Source: Oscillospiraceae bacterium
Lineage (GTDB): Bacteria > Bacillota > Clostridia > Oscillospirales > Ruminococcaceae
DNA: 64,000 nucleotides
Assembly (NCBI GenBank): GCA_024684395.1
Contig: JAIKWY010000111.1
Coordinates: forward strand, 23,543 to 87,542
Direction: 5' to 3'
Shown here: positions 10,601 to 18,827 of the stretch, in pieces
Layout: each line of letters opens with the position of its first letter
Numbering within the stretch: the first letter of the stretch is position 1
Notes under the pieces: generated by a model
What the model was told of the DNA's origin: nothing
The model's input: the letters and a program-made list of their open reading frames with translations, nothing else
Database searches by the model: none
Position numbers and translations under genes: made by a program

Positions 10601-13600
10601 CTGTCCGTGCTGTCCATGCCGCTGGTACCCGGTGTGCCTCTGATGACTTCAAACTCATCGGTATAGTGTGTATCTGACGACCGTTTCAGTCCGTATTGAT
10701 CACAGATGGTAACAGTCACAGTCCCGGAAAGTACATTCTCGTTGCCGGCATCGAGCACCTTGGCGTATGTACAGATGCCGTTCTCATCCTTTTCGCGGTC
10801 CATCGTGTAGTAGGTGCTGCCGAAGGAAATGCATGCGGATGTATCGGAGAGACCGCTGTCGGACTGCGCATCGCTTGCTTCAACGGTGTACTTGATCTTG
10901 AAATTGGAATAGATGCCGAATGTCAGGATGCGGACGATCTTGTCGGCGGCATCCTCGGTCTTGCCTACACTGACGTTTCTGATCTCAGGGAATTTGAGAT
11001 CCTTGAAGTATTCCAGCGTGACCGGTTCGCTTTTATTGCCTGCAAGGTCAACGAAGATCACCACGACGGTCAGCTTGTGCTCCTTGTATTCCGGAACAGT
11101 CACATAGTTGTCGTTGAAGGAAACGGCGACTGCATTGCCGTCTTCATCGATCATCGGAGCCGTATCAGACTTTGAGATGTGATCATTTGTTTGCGGTCCA
11201 TCGGCATTGCTGATCGTATACTCCACTCTCCACGGATTCTGCTCAAGTGTGCCGTCAGCATCCGCCTTGAAGGCTGCCTGGAAACCTACGCTGCTGGTTG
11301 AGCCATCAGTCTCACAGCCGTTGAACCAAGGCTGACCGGCAATGGTGACCTTTGGATTGTTGCTGTTTGTAACGAAATCAACCGTACCATTCGGTCTGGT
11401 GTAGTCGGTATAGAACGTGTAGCCGGATTTTGCCTCGGACTGCCCCACCTTAATGTCATAGCAAAGGACGCTGTCCTCTGTATAGGTATTGACATTGCCG
11501 GCATTGTCGGTCACCTTGACGATCAGGTTATGCTTGCCGTCTGCAAATACGCTGAGCGGGATGCTGTAGATGAGCTCTGTCAGTCGCTCGGATCCGCCGG
11601 TGAAGCTCTGTGAGGTGCTTGTGATGGACTCGGGCTGCTGCTGCCCCTTCCGGAGAGAAAGATCGCCGCCGGTAATTGCCTTGCCATTGTCAAGAATCTC
11701 TACGGAAGCAATACCGCTGCCGTCATCCTTTAGTTTAACGGTGAAGCCGTTCTTCTTGCCGTTAACGTCCTTGTCGCGTGCATCAATGCCGTACCAGACA
11801 TCCTCCTGCGTGGTGTTTTCCGACTTCTGAGGTACTTCAACAGTTGCCGAAGCGCTTGTGGATTCGATGCAGAGGAACGATTCGCACTCTCCGATGTTGG
11901 TGCCTTCGGAGTAATAGGACTGGAGAAGCTCAGCAAGCGTCTTGGTTGTACAACGATCTTTTTTCGTATCATAGGCTTCGATACGAACATTCCTGTAGGT
12001 TCCTGAATCCAGTTCAACAGAATACCAGGATTCCACTGTGGTTGATACAGTTTTCGTTTTAACATTGCCGTCTGCATCTGTTTCTTCCACAGTTTTATTG
12101 ACTACCTTCTGCTTGAATTCGGTTTTATAGTTATCGCTCAAGAACTGAACGGTTTGTACCTTGTCATCGTCCGTTACCTTGATGTCGATCCGGATAGGCT
12201 TCTTGGCAAAAACACCATATTTATACGCAGCTATAGATTTTACCGGTGTTTCGTTGAAAGAGAATCCGCCTTTACTGTCCTTTGTACCAAGATGGATCTC
12301 CACATCCTCTGTGCTGACCTTTGGCGGTTCACCGTCATAAATCAATTCTTCGCCAAAATCATCTTTTAGATGCTTCGTGACCGTATTTCCGGCTCTGTCC
12401 GTAAATATTACGGTCACATCATAGGCACCATTTTTGATATCTAAGCTTTTAAAGTCTACGTAATATTCATCTTCTGCCTTTTTATAATGTTCATCAGTTC
12501 TAAAATCAGATTCAAAATTTTCTACTTTGTGGCTAAAAACTGCTACACCATTTTGTTGTATCAGCAAACCGCTCTCATTATCATGGACTTTGATATAGAC
12601 TTTGTTCTCATTTTGGGGGCTGTACATATTCTCGATCACAGGAGCTATCTTGTCCACGATCAGGTCGCCGGATTCTCTGTCTTTGCTGTCCTTGAATTTC
12701 AGTTCGTCCTTGGAGGATACGACCTTGCCCTTGACCAGCAGCTCCGCGTGAAGCTTCTCGAACTTGATCGCCTGCCCATCTTCCAGTGCGATCTCTTTCT
12801 GGAAGGTAAAATGATATCTTCCGGCAGCATCTTGTTTTTTACTGTCTGCCTCAGGATCCACAAGATCCACATAGTCTCCTGCATCGCCATAATACAGACG
12901 CATTACGACATTGTCCTTTGTATCAATGCTGGCGATCATTTGCAGGGTGACATTCTGGTTAGTCACCTTGCTATTCTGGAAATCAATATTGGATACCTTG
13001 ACCGAATCACCGAAATAGTTGATGCTATACGCATAGCACTCGGCGATAGCCAGATTGTCATCTTTATAGTCCTGGATATTCTGGAGATAGAATGTGTGGT
13101 CTGTCAGCTTATTCAGTTCGATCTCTTTTTGCTTCGGGTCAAACGAGTCCGCAGTACTGCTGATGCAGAAGGCATATTGCTGATCATCGTTGATCCGAAC
13201 CTTATTTCCTTCTATTTTATATACAGATTCATCCACTGTATACGCTGACAGCGTGATCCCATCCTCCGGAAGAAAATAGGTCACTGCGTATTTCTTGCCA
13301 TCGTGCTCAAATTCAGTCTTCCCGGCAGTAAAGCTGAAATGCGTACCGTCGCCGGTCACCTTGATCTCTTGGGCAATCTCCTTACTGAGCTCATCACCTA
13401 ACCATACGCTGTTTAGGACATCAAGGTAATCAGATACAACAGTGCCATCCTTCCAGTAGAGATTCTGCTGACCGTAGTACACAGGTTTTTCTGCAAATGT
13501 AAGACCGATCTCCACCTTTATGGCTTGCGGAGCCTGCGGCTCAGTCGGGGAAATATCCTCTGACGGTTCCTCCGATGGCTTTTCCGATGGGGTATCCTGA

Positions 13601-13761
13601 CCTTCCGGCTGCGTGCCATCCCCCGGATCTACCTCATCAGTGACAGACATGCCCGGAGCCGTTTCCTCCTGTCCATCCGCTGCAGTTACCGCATAGAACC
13701 CAGAGCTGTTGCTGAATACCATGCTGAAAGCAAGAATGAAGCTTAACAATCTCTTTTTCAT
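7636..13761 (-). CDS. Giant (2041 aa) membrane-anchored surface protein with repeated Ig-like domains
   Basis: Signal peptide MKKRLLSFILAFSMVFSNSSGFYAVTAA, many DKTAPVI/AGN-type Ig-like repeats, C-terminal TM WWFLFVLGGLIVAAIPTVLIILAVRRKKYGF. Confidence 0.85.
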   Translation of the reverse strand: MKKRLLSFILAFSMVFSNSSGFYAVTAADGQEETAPGMSVTDEVDPGDGTQPEGQDTPSEKPSEEPSEDISPTEPQAPQAIKVEIGLTFAEKPVYYGQQNLYWKDGTVVSDYLDVLNSVWLGDELSKEIAQEIKVTGDGTHFSFTAGKTEFEHDGKKYAVTYFLPEDGITLSAYTVDESVYKIEGNKVRINDDQQYAFCISSTADSFDPKQKEIELNKLTDHTFYLQNIQDYKDDNLAIAECYAYSINYFGDSVKVSNIDFQNSKVTNQNVTLQMIASIDTKDNVVMRLYYGDAGDYVDLVDPEADSKKQDAAGRYHFTFQKEIALEDGQAIKFEKLHAELLVKGKVVSSKDELKFKDSKDRESGDLIVDKIAPVIENMYSPQNENKVYIKVHDNESGLLIQQNGVAVFSHKVENFESDFRTDEHYKKAEDEYYVDFKSLDIKNGAYDVTVIFTDRAGNTVTKHLKDDFGEELIYDGEPPKVSTEDVEIHLGTKDSKGGFSFNETPVKSIAAYKYGVFAKKPIRIDIKVTDDDKVQTVQFLSDNYKTEFKQKVVNKTVEETDADGNVKTKTVSTTVESWYSVELDSGTYRNVRIEAYDTKKDRCTTKTLAELLQSYYSEGTNIGECESFLCIESTSASATVEVPQKSENTTQEDVWYGIDARDKDVNGKKNGFTVKLKDDGSGIASVEILDNGKAITGGDLSLRKGQQQPESITSTSQSFTGGSERLTELIYSIPLSVFADGKHNLIVKVTDNAGNVNTYTEDSVLCYDIKVGQSEAKSGYTFYTDYTRPNGTVDFVTNSNNPKVTIAGQPWFNGCETDGSTSSVGFQAAFKADADGTLEQNPWRVEYTISNADGPQTNDHISKSDTAPMIDEDGNAVAVSFNDNYVTVPEYKEHKLTVVVIFVDLAGNKSEPVTLEYFKDLKFPEIRNVSVGKTEDAADKIVRILTFGIYSNFKIKYTVEASDAQSDSGLSDTSACISFGSTYYTMDREKDENGICTYAKVLDAGNENVLSGTVTVTICDQYGLKRSSDTHYTDEFEVIRGTPGTSGMDSTDRKQFKFMIEKNPPTVNFAKLESDGVARSDGQLWFKDDHDINFTISDDGDDNSGISSVKVYVNDSKEPFVEDAKGNMFLTEEETNKIQKPEAVFRTVNYVLSTDNLIATHGSQDGRYVIRVVAEDYAGNQGTAELEYHIDKIPPHVDQFSFSIKSADNYGNTDEYPDEKKFIEYLEYGYYFHEAFTATVHVSDDAPSSGLHQIKYRLVSYQNGEKTGESENTAAIDGDGNASFDIPKDFKGQIYVKASDNVGNESDEQTPRAFVVDTADLHGSETHIEVFGLDNAGYKDSDGHPLYDRDVKLTVKIIDKQSGIREIKYKMESELENQDEKTITIGNTGNEVGKDLGDGWKVTAMDANLVTEVARDYGFNSDNNGIMLSLKMTDRANNSSEKSTDAFSIDKTAPVIDVAFSATPGNGTYYREARTAIVTVTERNFDAQRIEAEITNMYGSVPSLTFKDNSKTEHVAELTFLEGEYTFSISGSDLCNHAATVNYSGGNEKAFIVDLTNPVETDNFDQFINQRENSFNVNKEMTFTITEHNFIPEGVNIHVVRVPAGQEFTTGSKEDCTAQYISKDMWKDTGDTHTLSFTFAEDYVYQVSISTVDASGRSLAQKTSPVFEIDKTAPVLKTPNDLEKIVYTSKDTATSAKPIVFEDKNLAGVKYTVVSYRMKRDEDKNGYDMDITSKEFNIDTDSVVIGNEFFNQDGIYEVKCTALDTAGNASKQSTHTFIIQRDTDFLVYIPESSKENQTGLYEFNEKGIRSAEFKDIRIIAYLAKDKGFEVQVDGTTVTEPDIEVELDDRRINQVDMYDVTLKNSFVSNNYGSEEIDTDLTLNAVATGGSKDQIITLGHIYIDNVKPAGEYESALTNLGFFDGFYGMESRVAKLEGVSTDIDVNNCEIILNNETLRSDNGGFTYDEAAHTITFVLKKGYNEIRPTLVDMAGNVNTLDVVKNVYVGGVFARWWFLFVLGGLIVAAIPTVLIILAVRRKKYGF

Positions 13762-14150
13762 TCATAATTCCTCCGTTTCAGATAAAAATATATTTCAATT
13801 GAAAAAAGCAGGAGTGCAAGATCGATCACCAAGCACAGCAGGCTGCTTTTCAAGAAGCAAAGTAACAAGACAAACACGATCATGAAAACCGCTATGGGAA
13901 TCAGCATGCGTCGTTCCCGATGTGTCTTCTTTTTCTTTCCGCCGCTCTTTTTCTGCATGACGGCTGTTACGATCTGCAACAGGATCCCCAACAGCAGTCC
14001 GCTCCAGAACAGCACGGAAATGACATAAGCCCCCAGCGGTAGCGTTTCGTCCTCTCCCAGATTCAGGAACGGTATTCCAAGCAGACTGGCAGATGACAGA
14101 AAGAAACACGCGATCGACCAGTTATTTGCCATCCGGATCTTTTGTTTCAT
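13758..14150 (-). CDS. Small integral membrane protein (130 aa)
   Basis: Several hydrophobic helices; start/stop overlaps with neighbours. Confidence 0.75.
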   Translation of the reverse strand: MKQKIRMANNWSIACFFLSSASLLGIPFLNLGEDETLPLGAYVISVLFWSGLLLGILLQIVTAVMQKKSGGKKKKTHRERRMLIPIAVFMIVFVLLLCFLKSSLLCLVIDLALLLFSIEIYFYLKRRNYE

Positions 14151-14509
14151 ATCTTATATTCATCCTCAAAATCAAAATACATCTCAATCACGTTCTGCTC
14201 GTTTCCCAACTGCGGTCTGTCCGGGATCGGCGTAGCCGGCTGCTGTACACGGGTATACCTTGCATCCGGCTGCGGCGGAGGATTCCGCTTGAGCGGAGCA
14301 GAACTGGAGGCATGCGGAGCGAAGCATTCTGCATACGCCATCGCAAAAGGGGATTTTCTGTTGTGTGACTTCAGATTCTGGTTTTTGTACCGCTTATAGA
14401 TCAGGAATCCGATCGCTACCATCAGAGCGGCAAGCACGATCACAATGCCGTACATGATGATCGGAAGGTATCTGAGCCACGTATCATTATTCAGTATAAA
14501 ATTATCCAA
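14147..14509 (-). CDS. Single-pass membrane protein (120 aa)
   Basis: One TM (LPIIMYGIVIVLAALMVAIGFLIYKRY) followed by a polar tail; ATGA overlap with the next gene. Confidence 0.75.
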   Translation of the reverse strand: MDNFILNNDTWLRYLPIIMYGIVIVLAALMVAIGFLIYKRYKNQNLKSHNRKSPFAMAYAECFAPHASSSAPLKRNPPPQPDARYTRVQQPATPIPDRPQLGNEQNVIEMYFDFEDEYKI

Positions 14510-14527
14510 CGAAGCCGCCTCCTTCTC

Positions 14528-16222
14528 TTACGGTGCCGGTAAGGGACTCTGGAGGTCGTCCGGATCAATGCCCTTTGCCGCAGCGATCTTCTTCTTGATA
14601 TTGGTGTCACTCATCAGCATTTTATCGAGGTATTCAACAGCGTCATGGTATTCTGCGGAATTTCTGTAGGATTCCACCACGTCGTAGGAACGCACCGGAT
14701 CGCTCCGGTAATTGGCGATCGCGTTGGAAAGCTTCATACCGTCGCAATCAATTCTCGAAAGGGATGCTTTGATGGAGAACGATTCTGCGATCGTTTTGGC
14801 ATTGACTGCCGTCTTGTCGTCAACACTCTTGACATGCTGCATGACAGTGTTGACATACATCTTCATGATCTCCGGATCCTCTGTATAATCAAGACACTTG
14901 AACAGTACCTCCTCGAGCTCTGATTTGCTGACGCTCGAGCCGTTCTGGTACGATACCTGGAGCACTGCTCGATAGGACTCGGCTTTTCCGGGATCCGCCT
15001 TGATCAGCGCCACTGACGTTTCCTTGTATTCTGCAAGGCTGTGCTCGGTGTACTCCGCTGCCATGTTATTGAAATTGTTCAGGGCAATATCATAGGTCAG
15101 GCTTTGCCGGCGCAGATTGATCACAAGCGTGAAGAGCAGAAGCACACCCAAAAGCCCTGCAATGATGCTGAGTGCAAGCAATGTTTTCCGCGGCTTGTCG
15201 CGTTCGAGCAGCTTTGTCTCGGCATACAGTGCTGCTTTTTTCAGTTCATCATAGGTCTGGTAGCGCTTGTCGGGATCCTTTTCCGTACACTTGATGATCA
15301 GCTCTTCCAGTTCAGGAATGTAGCCGTTGGGTGTATTGAACAGATCCCGCCTGAAATAGCCTGCCTCGGTGGGTTTGATCCGCAGGCTGGGCTGTGGATT
15401 GATGCAGTCCCACAATGTTGCGCCAAAGGAGAAGATGTCGCTTCGTATATCGACCACACCGGTCGCAGGCAGCGCGAGCTGGTTGCGCATCTCCACCGAA
15501 TCGCAGCATTCCGGCGCTGCAAATCCATTTGTTCCGTAGACGCCGATATTGTCACCGAATTCCTGATTCAGATTCACACCGGTATCACGACCCATGATCT
15601 CCATCGACTTACCGAAGTCGATGACCGTGATGGATTCCGTTTCCGTCGTGATCATGATATTTTCCGGCTTGATATCGAGGTGCAGGAAGCGGTGTTCCTC
15701 TGTAACGTGAGACATGATCTCACAGAACTGCATGGTCCATTGCAGCAGCTTTCTCTGAAAATTCACGACCTGCTCATAGGGCGCATCCATCATCGGTGTA
15801 TGCCCCTGTATGCCTTTGGTCTCATCGCCGTTGCAGTATTCATTCAGGTCACAGCCCGGGATATAGTCCTCAACAATACAAAAATACTGTGCATAAGGAG
15901 AGGTAAGGTTGATGCACTGCTGCTTCTTGGATTCCGGGATCATCCGGTACAGTTCCTGGAGGAGCTGACCCGGGATAATGGGAATGACACCGGCAAGCTT
16001 GCTGGTACTGCATTGCTCCAGCCGGCTGAGTGTCTTCAGCTCATAGGTGAAGAACTCTCCCCATCTGTCCATGTCTCGGAATTTCAGTGCATAGGTGCGG
16101 CCAACGCTTTTCTTTTCGCCCTTAAACACAATACTTTCGCCGCCGACAGCTATGAATTTATTGATCGTGTATTCTTCAATGGTATCATAGATCACACCAT
16201 TGATATTGCTTTTCTTATCCAT
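14528..16222 (-). CDS. Membrane Ser/Thr protein kinase (EssB-like topology, catalytic motifs intact)
   Basis: VGGESIVFKG, YALKFRD, HLDIKPENIMI, VIDFGKS, GTNGFAAPE; then TM TLLALSIIAGLLGVLLLFTLVINL and a helical C-terminal region. Confidence 0.9.
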   Translation of the reverse strand: MDKKSNINGVIYDTIEEYTINKFIAVGGESIVFKGEKKSVGRTYALKFRDMDRWGEFFTYELKTLSRLEQCSTSKLAGVIPIIPGQLLQELYRMIPESKKQQCINLTSPYAQYFCIVEDYIPGCDLNEYCNGDETKGIQGHTPMMDAPYEQVVNFQRKLLQWTMQFCEIMSHVTEEHRFLHLDIKPENIMITTETESITVIDFGKSMEIMGRDTGVNLNQEFGDNIGVYGTNGFAAPECCDSVEMRNQLALPATGVVDIRSDIFSFGATLWDCINPQPSLRIKPTEAGYFRRDLFNTPNGYIPELEELIIKCTEKDPDKRYQTYDELKKAALYAETKLLERDKPRKTLLALSIIAGLLGVLLLFTLVINLRRQSLTYDIALNNFNNMAAEYTEHSLAEYKETSVALIKADPGKAESYRAVLQVSYQNGSSVSKSELEEVLFKCLDYTEDPEIMKMYVNTVMQHVKSVDDKTAVNAKTIAESFSIKASLSRIDCDGMKLSNAIANYRSDPVRSYDVVESYRNSAEYHDAVEYLDKMLMSDTNIKKKIAAAKGIDPDDLQSPLPAP

Positions 16223-16946
16223 TTGCATCACTTCCCGCGATCACCAATGCAGTGATGTCGTCGTTCTCTCCTGCATTCACGAGTTCCTCCACAACAGCAT
16301 CCAATGTGCTGACGATCTCCTGACGGGTATTGCAGGGGAAGACCCGTTCTGCAAGTCCCTGAAAATCGCAGCGCTTGTAAAAACCATCCGAACACAGCAC
16401 ATACAGGCTGTCCGCATGGAATGTATCTGCCGAGAAAGAGATCCGTATTTCCTCATCATTCTTTCCGCCGATATGCATTGCGATGCTGTAGCCGTCCTCT
16501 GCCTTGTCATCTTGTGTCATGCAGCGGTACTGACCGTTCGCAGCCATCTCATACAGGCGGCTGTCTCCGGCATTGAAGACAAGAAGCTGATTGCCGTCCG
16601 TCACAATGCCGCAGACAGTACAGCATGTATCCTTATCAGAATGCATATCAGAATAATCATTCAGAAAATGATTATACTGTACCATCTGATCCTGAATTTC
16701 CTTCGCAATGCTTTGCATATCGAAGCTGTGCTCCGGGAAATAGAACTTTCCCCATTCAAGCAGCCACAGCACTGTGTTGTAGCTGGCGAATTTTCCCTGA
16801 TAGCCAAGGGAAACGCCATCCGCCACCAGTGCGACTGTCACTTCATTCCCATTCGCATCCAATACCCGGAGTGCGCCGAATTTGTCCTGATTCACATGGA
16901 GCTGGTTCGCACATTGCCGGGAATAGCCTGAACATAGTACGCTCAT
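16215..16946 (-). CDS. PP2C-family Ser/Thr protein phosphatase
   Basis: ALVADGVSLGYQGKFAS, FNAGDSRLYEM, LCSDGFYKR, GENDDITALVI; RBS GGAAGG before ATG at 16946. Confidence 0.9.
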   Translation of the reverse strand: MSVLCSGYSRQCANQLHVNQDKFGALRVLDANGNEVTVALVADGVSLGYQGKFASYNTVLWLLEWGKFYFPEHSFDMQSIAKEIQDQMVQYNHFLNDYSDMHSDKDTCCTVCGIVTDGNQLLVFNAGDSRLYEMAANGQYRCMTQDDKAEDGYSIAMHIGGKNDEEIRISFSADTFHADSLYVLCSDGFYKRCDFQGLAERVFPCNTRQEIVSTLDAVVEELVNAGENDDITALVIAGSDANG

Positions 16947-16960
16947 ATTACCTTCCTTAC

Positions 16961-18475
16961 TCAATGATGTGAAGAGGTTCTGTTATCCTTTTCCGCTTCC
17001 CCATCCGCCGGCGGGAGCTTCATTTCAAATGACGAACGTCCCATCGGGGAGATCGTTCCCGCTTGATCTGTTCTGCCGCCTACGCCGTAGGGATCCTCCA
17101 CACTGCCGAAGCTCAGCGAAGGAGCCTGCTGTGCACCTGTTCCGTTTGGAACTCCAATCGAATCAATACTCGAATCCTGATTGGAAACGGGCGACTGCTG
17201 CCGCGGCGGAACCGGCGGAGGTGCAACACCATGCCTGCTTGGTGTAGGATTCGAGCCGCGATCCACGTTCTCACCACAGAACTCGGGCATGAGGCGTTCA
17301 GGTTCCTGCAGCGGATCATCAAATTCCGGCACCAGATCATCGGCGCCCGTATAGGGCGGCTGCTGTTCAATGTATCCCGGCTGCTGGTAGCCTGAACCTG
17401 CATAGTCCGGCTGCGGCTGACTGTATCCCGGCTGCTGATAGCCTGCACCTGTGTAGGGTTGCTGCGGCTGACTGTATCCCGGCTGCTGATAGCCTGCATC
17501 TGTATAGGGTTGCTGTGGCTGACCGTATCCCGGCTGGTAGCCAGTGCCTGTGTAGGGCTGCTGCGGCTGAGCGTATCCCGGTTGGTAGCCTGTGCCTGTG
17601 TAGGGCTGCTGCGGCTGACCGTATCCCGGCTGCTGATAGCCTGGGTCTGTATAGGGTTGTTGCGGTTCACTGTATCCCATTTGCTGGCAGCCTGCAGCCA
17701 GAGACGGCATCGGCATTCCGCCGCCGCGTCTGGTCGGTGTCGGATTGGAGGCTCTGTCTGCCCCTTGAATCCAGTTTCCTGTTACCGGCTGCACGATTGG
17801 CTGCTGCGGCATGGGTTGTTGTGGCATGGGCTGTTGCGCAGCACCTCTTCCGCGTCTGGTAGGGGTAGGGTTGGATACTCTGTCCAGCCCCTCGATCTGT
17901 ACGGGATAGCCCTGTTGTACCTGTGAAACCTGCGGGATCGGGGGAGCTCCCTGCTGTCCACGCCGTCTTGTAGGCGACGGATTTGACAAGCGGCTGTCGT
18001 TGTCGCCGTTGAACGGTACCACGACCGGCCCGGAAGCCTGAACGACCGGAATGTCTGTCTCAAACGGCGATACAGGCCCTCTGCCGCGTCTGGTCGGTGT
18101 GGGATTGGACGCACGGTCATTCATTCCAGGCGGCATAGGAGCCGGCTGCGGCATCGGTGTCGGCTGCGGCATCGGTGTCGGCTGTGGCATCGGTGTCGGC
18201 TGCGGCATCGGTGTCGGCTGCGGCATCGGCGGCGGTGCTCCGTTGCTGCCACGACGGGATGGCGTTGGATTTGACAATCTGGAATACTCATCCGGAGCGG
18301 GCGCACCTGCGGGTCTTGGCGGGCTCCCGCTGAATTCCGGAGAAGACATCTCAGACTGAGGCGGATTGAACACCGAGCCGGTTCTGGAAAGCGACGGATT
18401 GGACACCCGATCCATACCGCCTCCTTGCGATCCGAAGCCCTCGTCCGGGATGTTTTTAAATACCAAATCGTCCAT
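16961..18475 (-). CDS. Low-complexity Pro/Gln/Tyr-rich protein with seven DRxSNPTPTRRG-type motifs
   Basis: Seven copies: DRVSNPSLSRTG, SRLSNPTPSRRG, DRASNPTPTRRG, SRLSNPSPTRRR, DRVSNPTPTRRG, DRASNPTPTRRG, DRGSNPTPSRHG. Confidence 0.85.
   Translation of the reverse strand: MDDLVFKNIPDEGFGSQGGGMDRVSNPSLSRTGSVFNPPQSEMSSPEFSGSPPRPAGAPAPDEYSRLSNPTPSRRGSNGAPPPMPQPTPMPQPTPMPQPTPMPQPTPMPQPAPMPPGMNDRASNPTPTRRGRGPVSPFETDIPVVQASGPVVVPFNGDNDSRLSNPSPTRRRGQQGAPPIPQVSQVQQGYPVQIEGLDRVSNPTPTRRGRGAAQQPMPQQPMPQQPIVQPVTGNWIQGADRASNPTPTRRGGGMPMPSLAAGCQQMGYSEPQQPYTDPGYQQPGYGQPQQPYTGTGYQPGYAQPQQPYTGTGYQPGYGQPQQPYTDAGYQQPGYSQPQQPYTGAGYQQPGYSQPQPDYAGSGYQQPGYIEQQPPYTGADDLVPEFDDPLQEPERLMPEFCGENVDRGSNPTPSRHGVAPPPVPPRQQSPVSNQDSSIDSIGVPNGTGAQQAPSLSFGSVEDPYGVGGRTDQAGTISPMGRSSFEMKLPPADGEAEKDNRTSSHH
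17355..17685. repeat. Tandem ~48-51 bp coding repeats (QPYTGxGYQ(Q)PGYxQPQ)
   Basis: Repeated blocks ggctgctgatagcctgcacctgtgtagggttgctgcggctgactgtatccc with variants. Confidence 0.85.
18141..18230. repeat. 18-bp tandem repeat (PMPQPT)n
   Basis: ggctgcggcatcggtgtc repeated about five times. Confidence 0.9.
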
Positions 18476-18488
18476 TACTAAGCCTCCA

Positions 18489-18812
18489 TCATGAGCTGCT
18501 TTCCGGATTCCTGTTAAAATCTCCTAAAGACCGGTCACACTCATCAAAGACCTGACGGCAATCCGTCAGGGTATCGCACATAATTTTCAGGATGTCATAA
18601 ATTCCGGAGATATTTGCCTTGACATTCTTGGCATCCGAATAGAACGCCATTGCGCCCTGTCCGACCCAATTATCCAGCAGTGTACTTACGATCGCATCGT
18701 ACCTGTTGTTGATGTCATCATACCGCCGGAGGAGATCGTCCTTTTCAGCAAGAAACGCATCAAAGGCTTTCGTATCCAGTACTACATATTCGCCGCTCTC
18801 ATTAGCTGCCAT
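18489..18812 (-). CDS. WXG100-like protein
   Basis: ~107 aa, helical, central WVG (STLLDNWVGQGAMAFYSDAKN); start by RBS GAGGTG before ATG 18812. Confidence 0.75.
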   Translation of the reverse strand: MAANESGEYVVLDTKAFDAFLAEKDDLLRRYDDINNRYDAIVSTLLDNWVGQGAMAFYSDAKNVKANISGIYDILKIMCDTLTDCRQVFDECDRSLGDFNRNPESSS

Positions 18813-18827
18813 AAAAAACACCTCTTT

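Noticed and set aside
15041-16255. 404-aa plus-strand ORF antisense to the kinase
   Set aside because: The minus frame has complete kinase motifs; the plus frame has none.
18141-18230. Short regular repeats considered as a CRISPR array
   Set aside because: 18-bp repeats are contiguous with no spacers and encode PMPQPT in frame.
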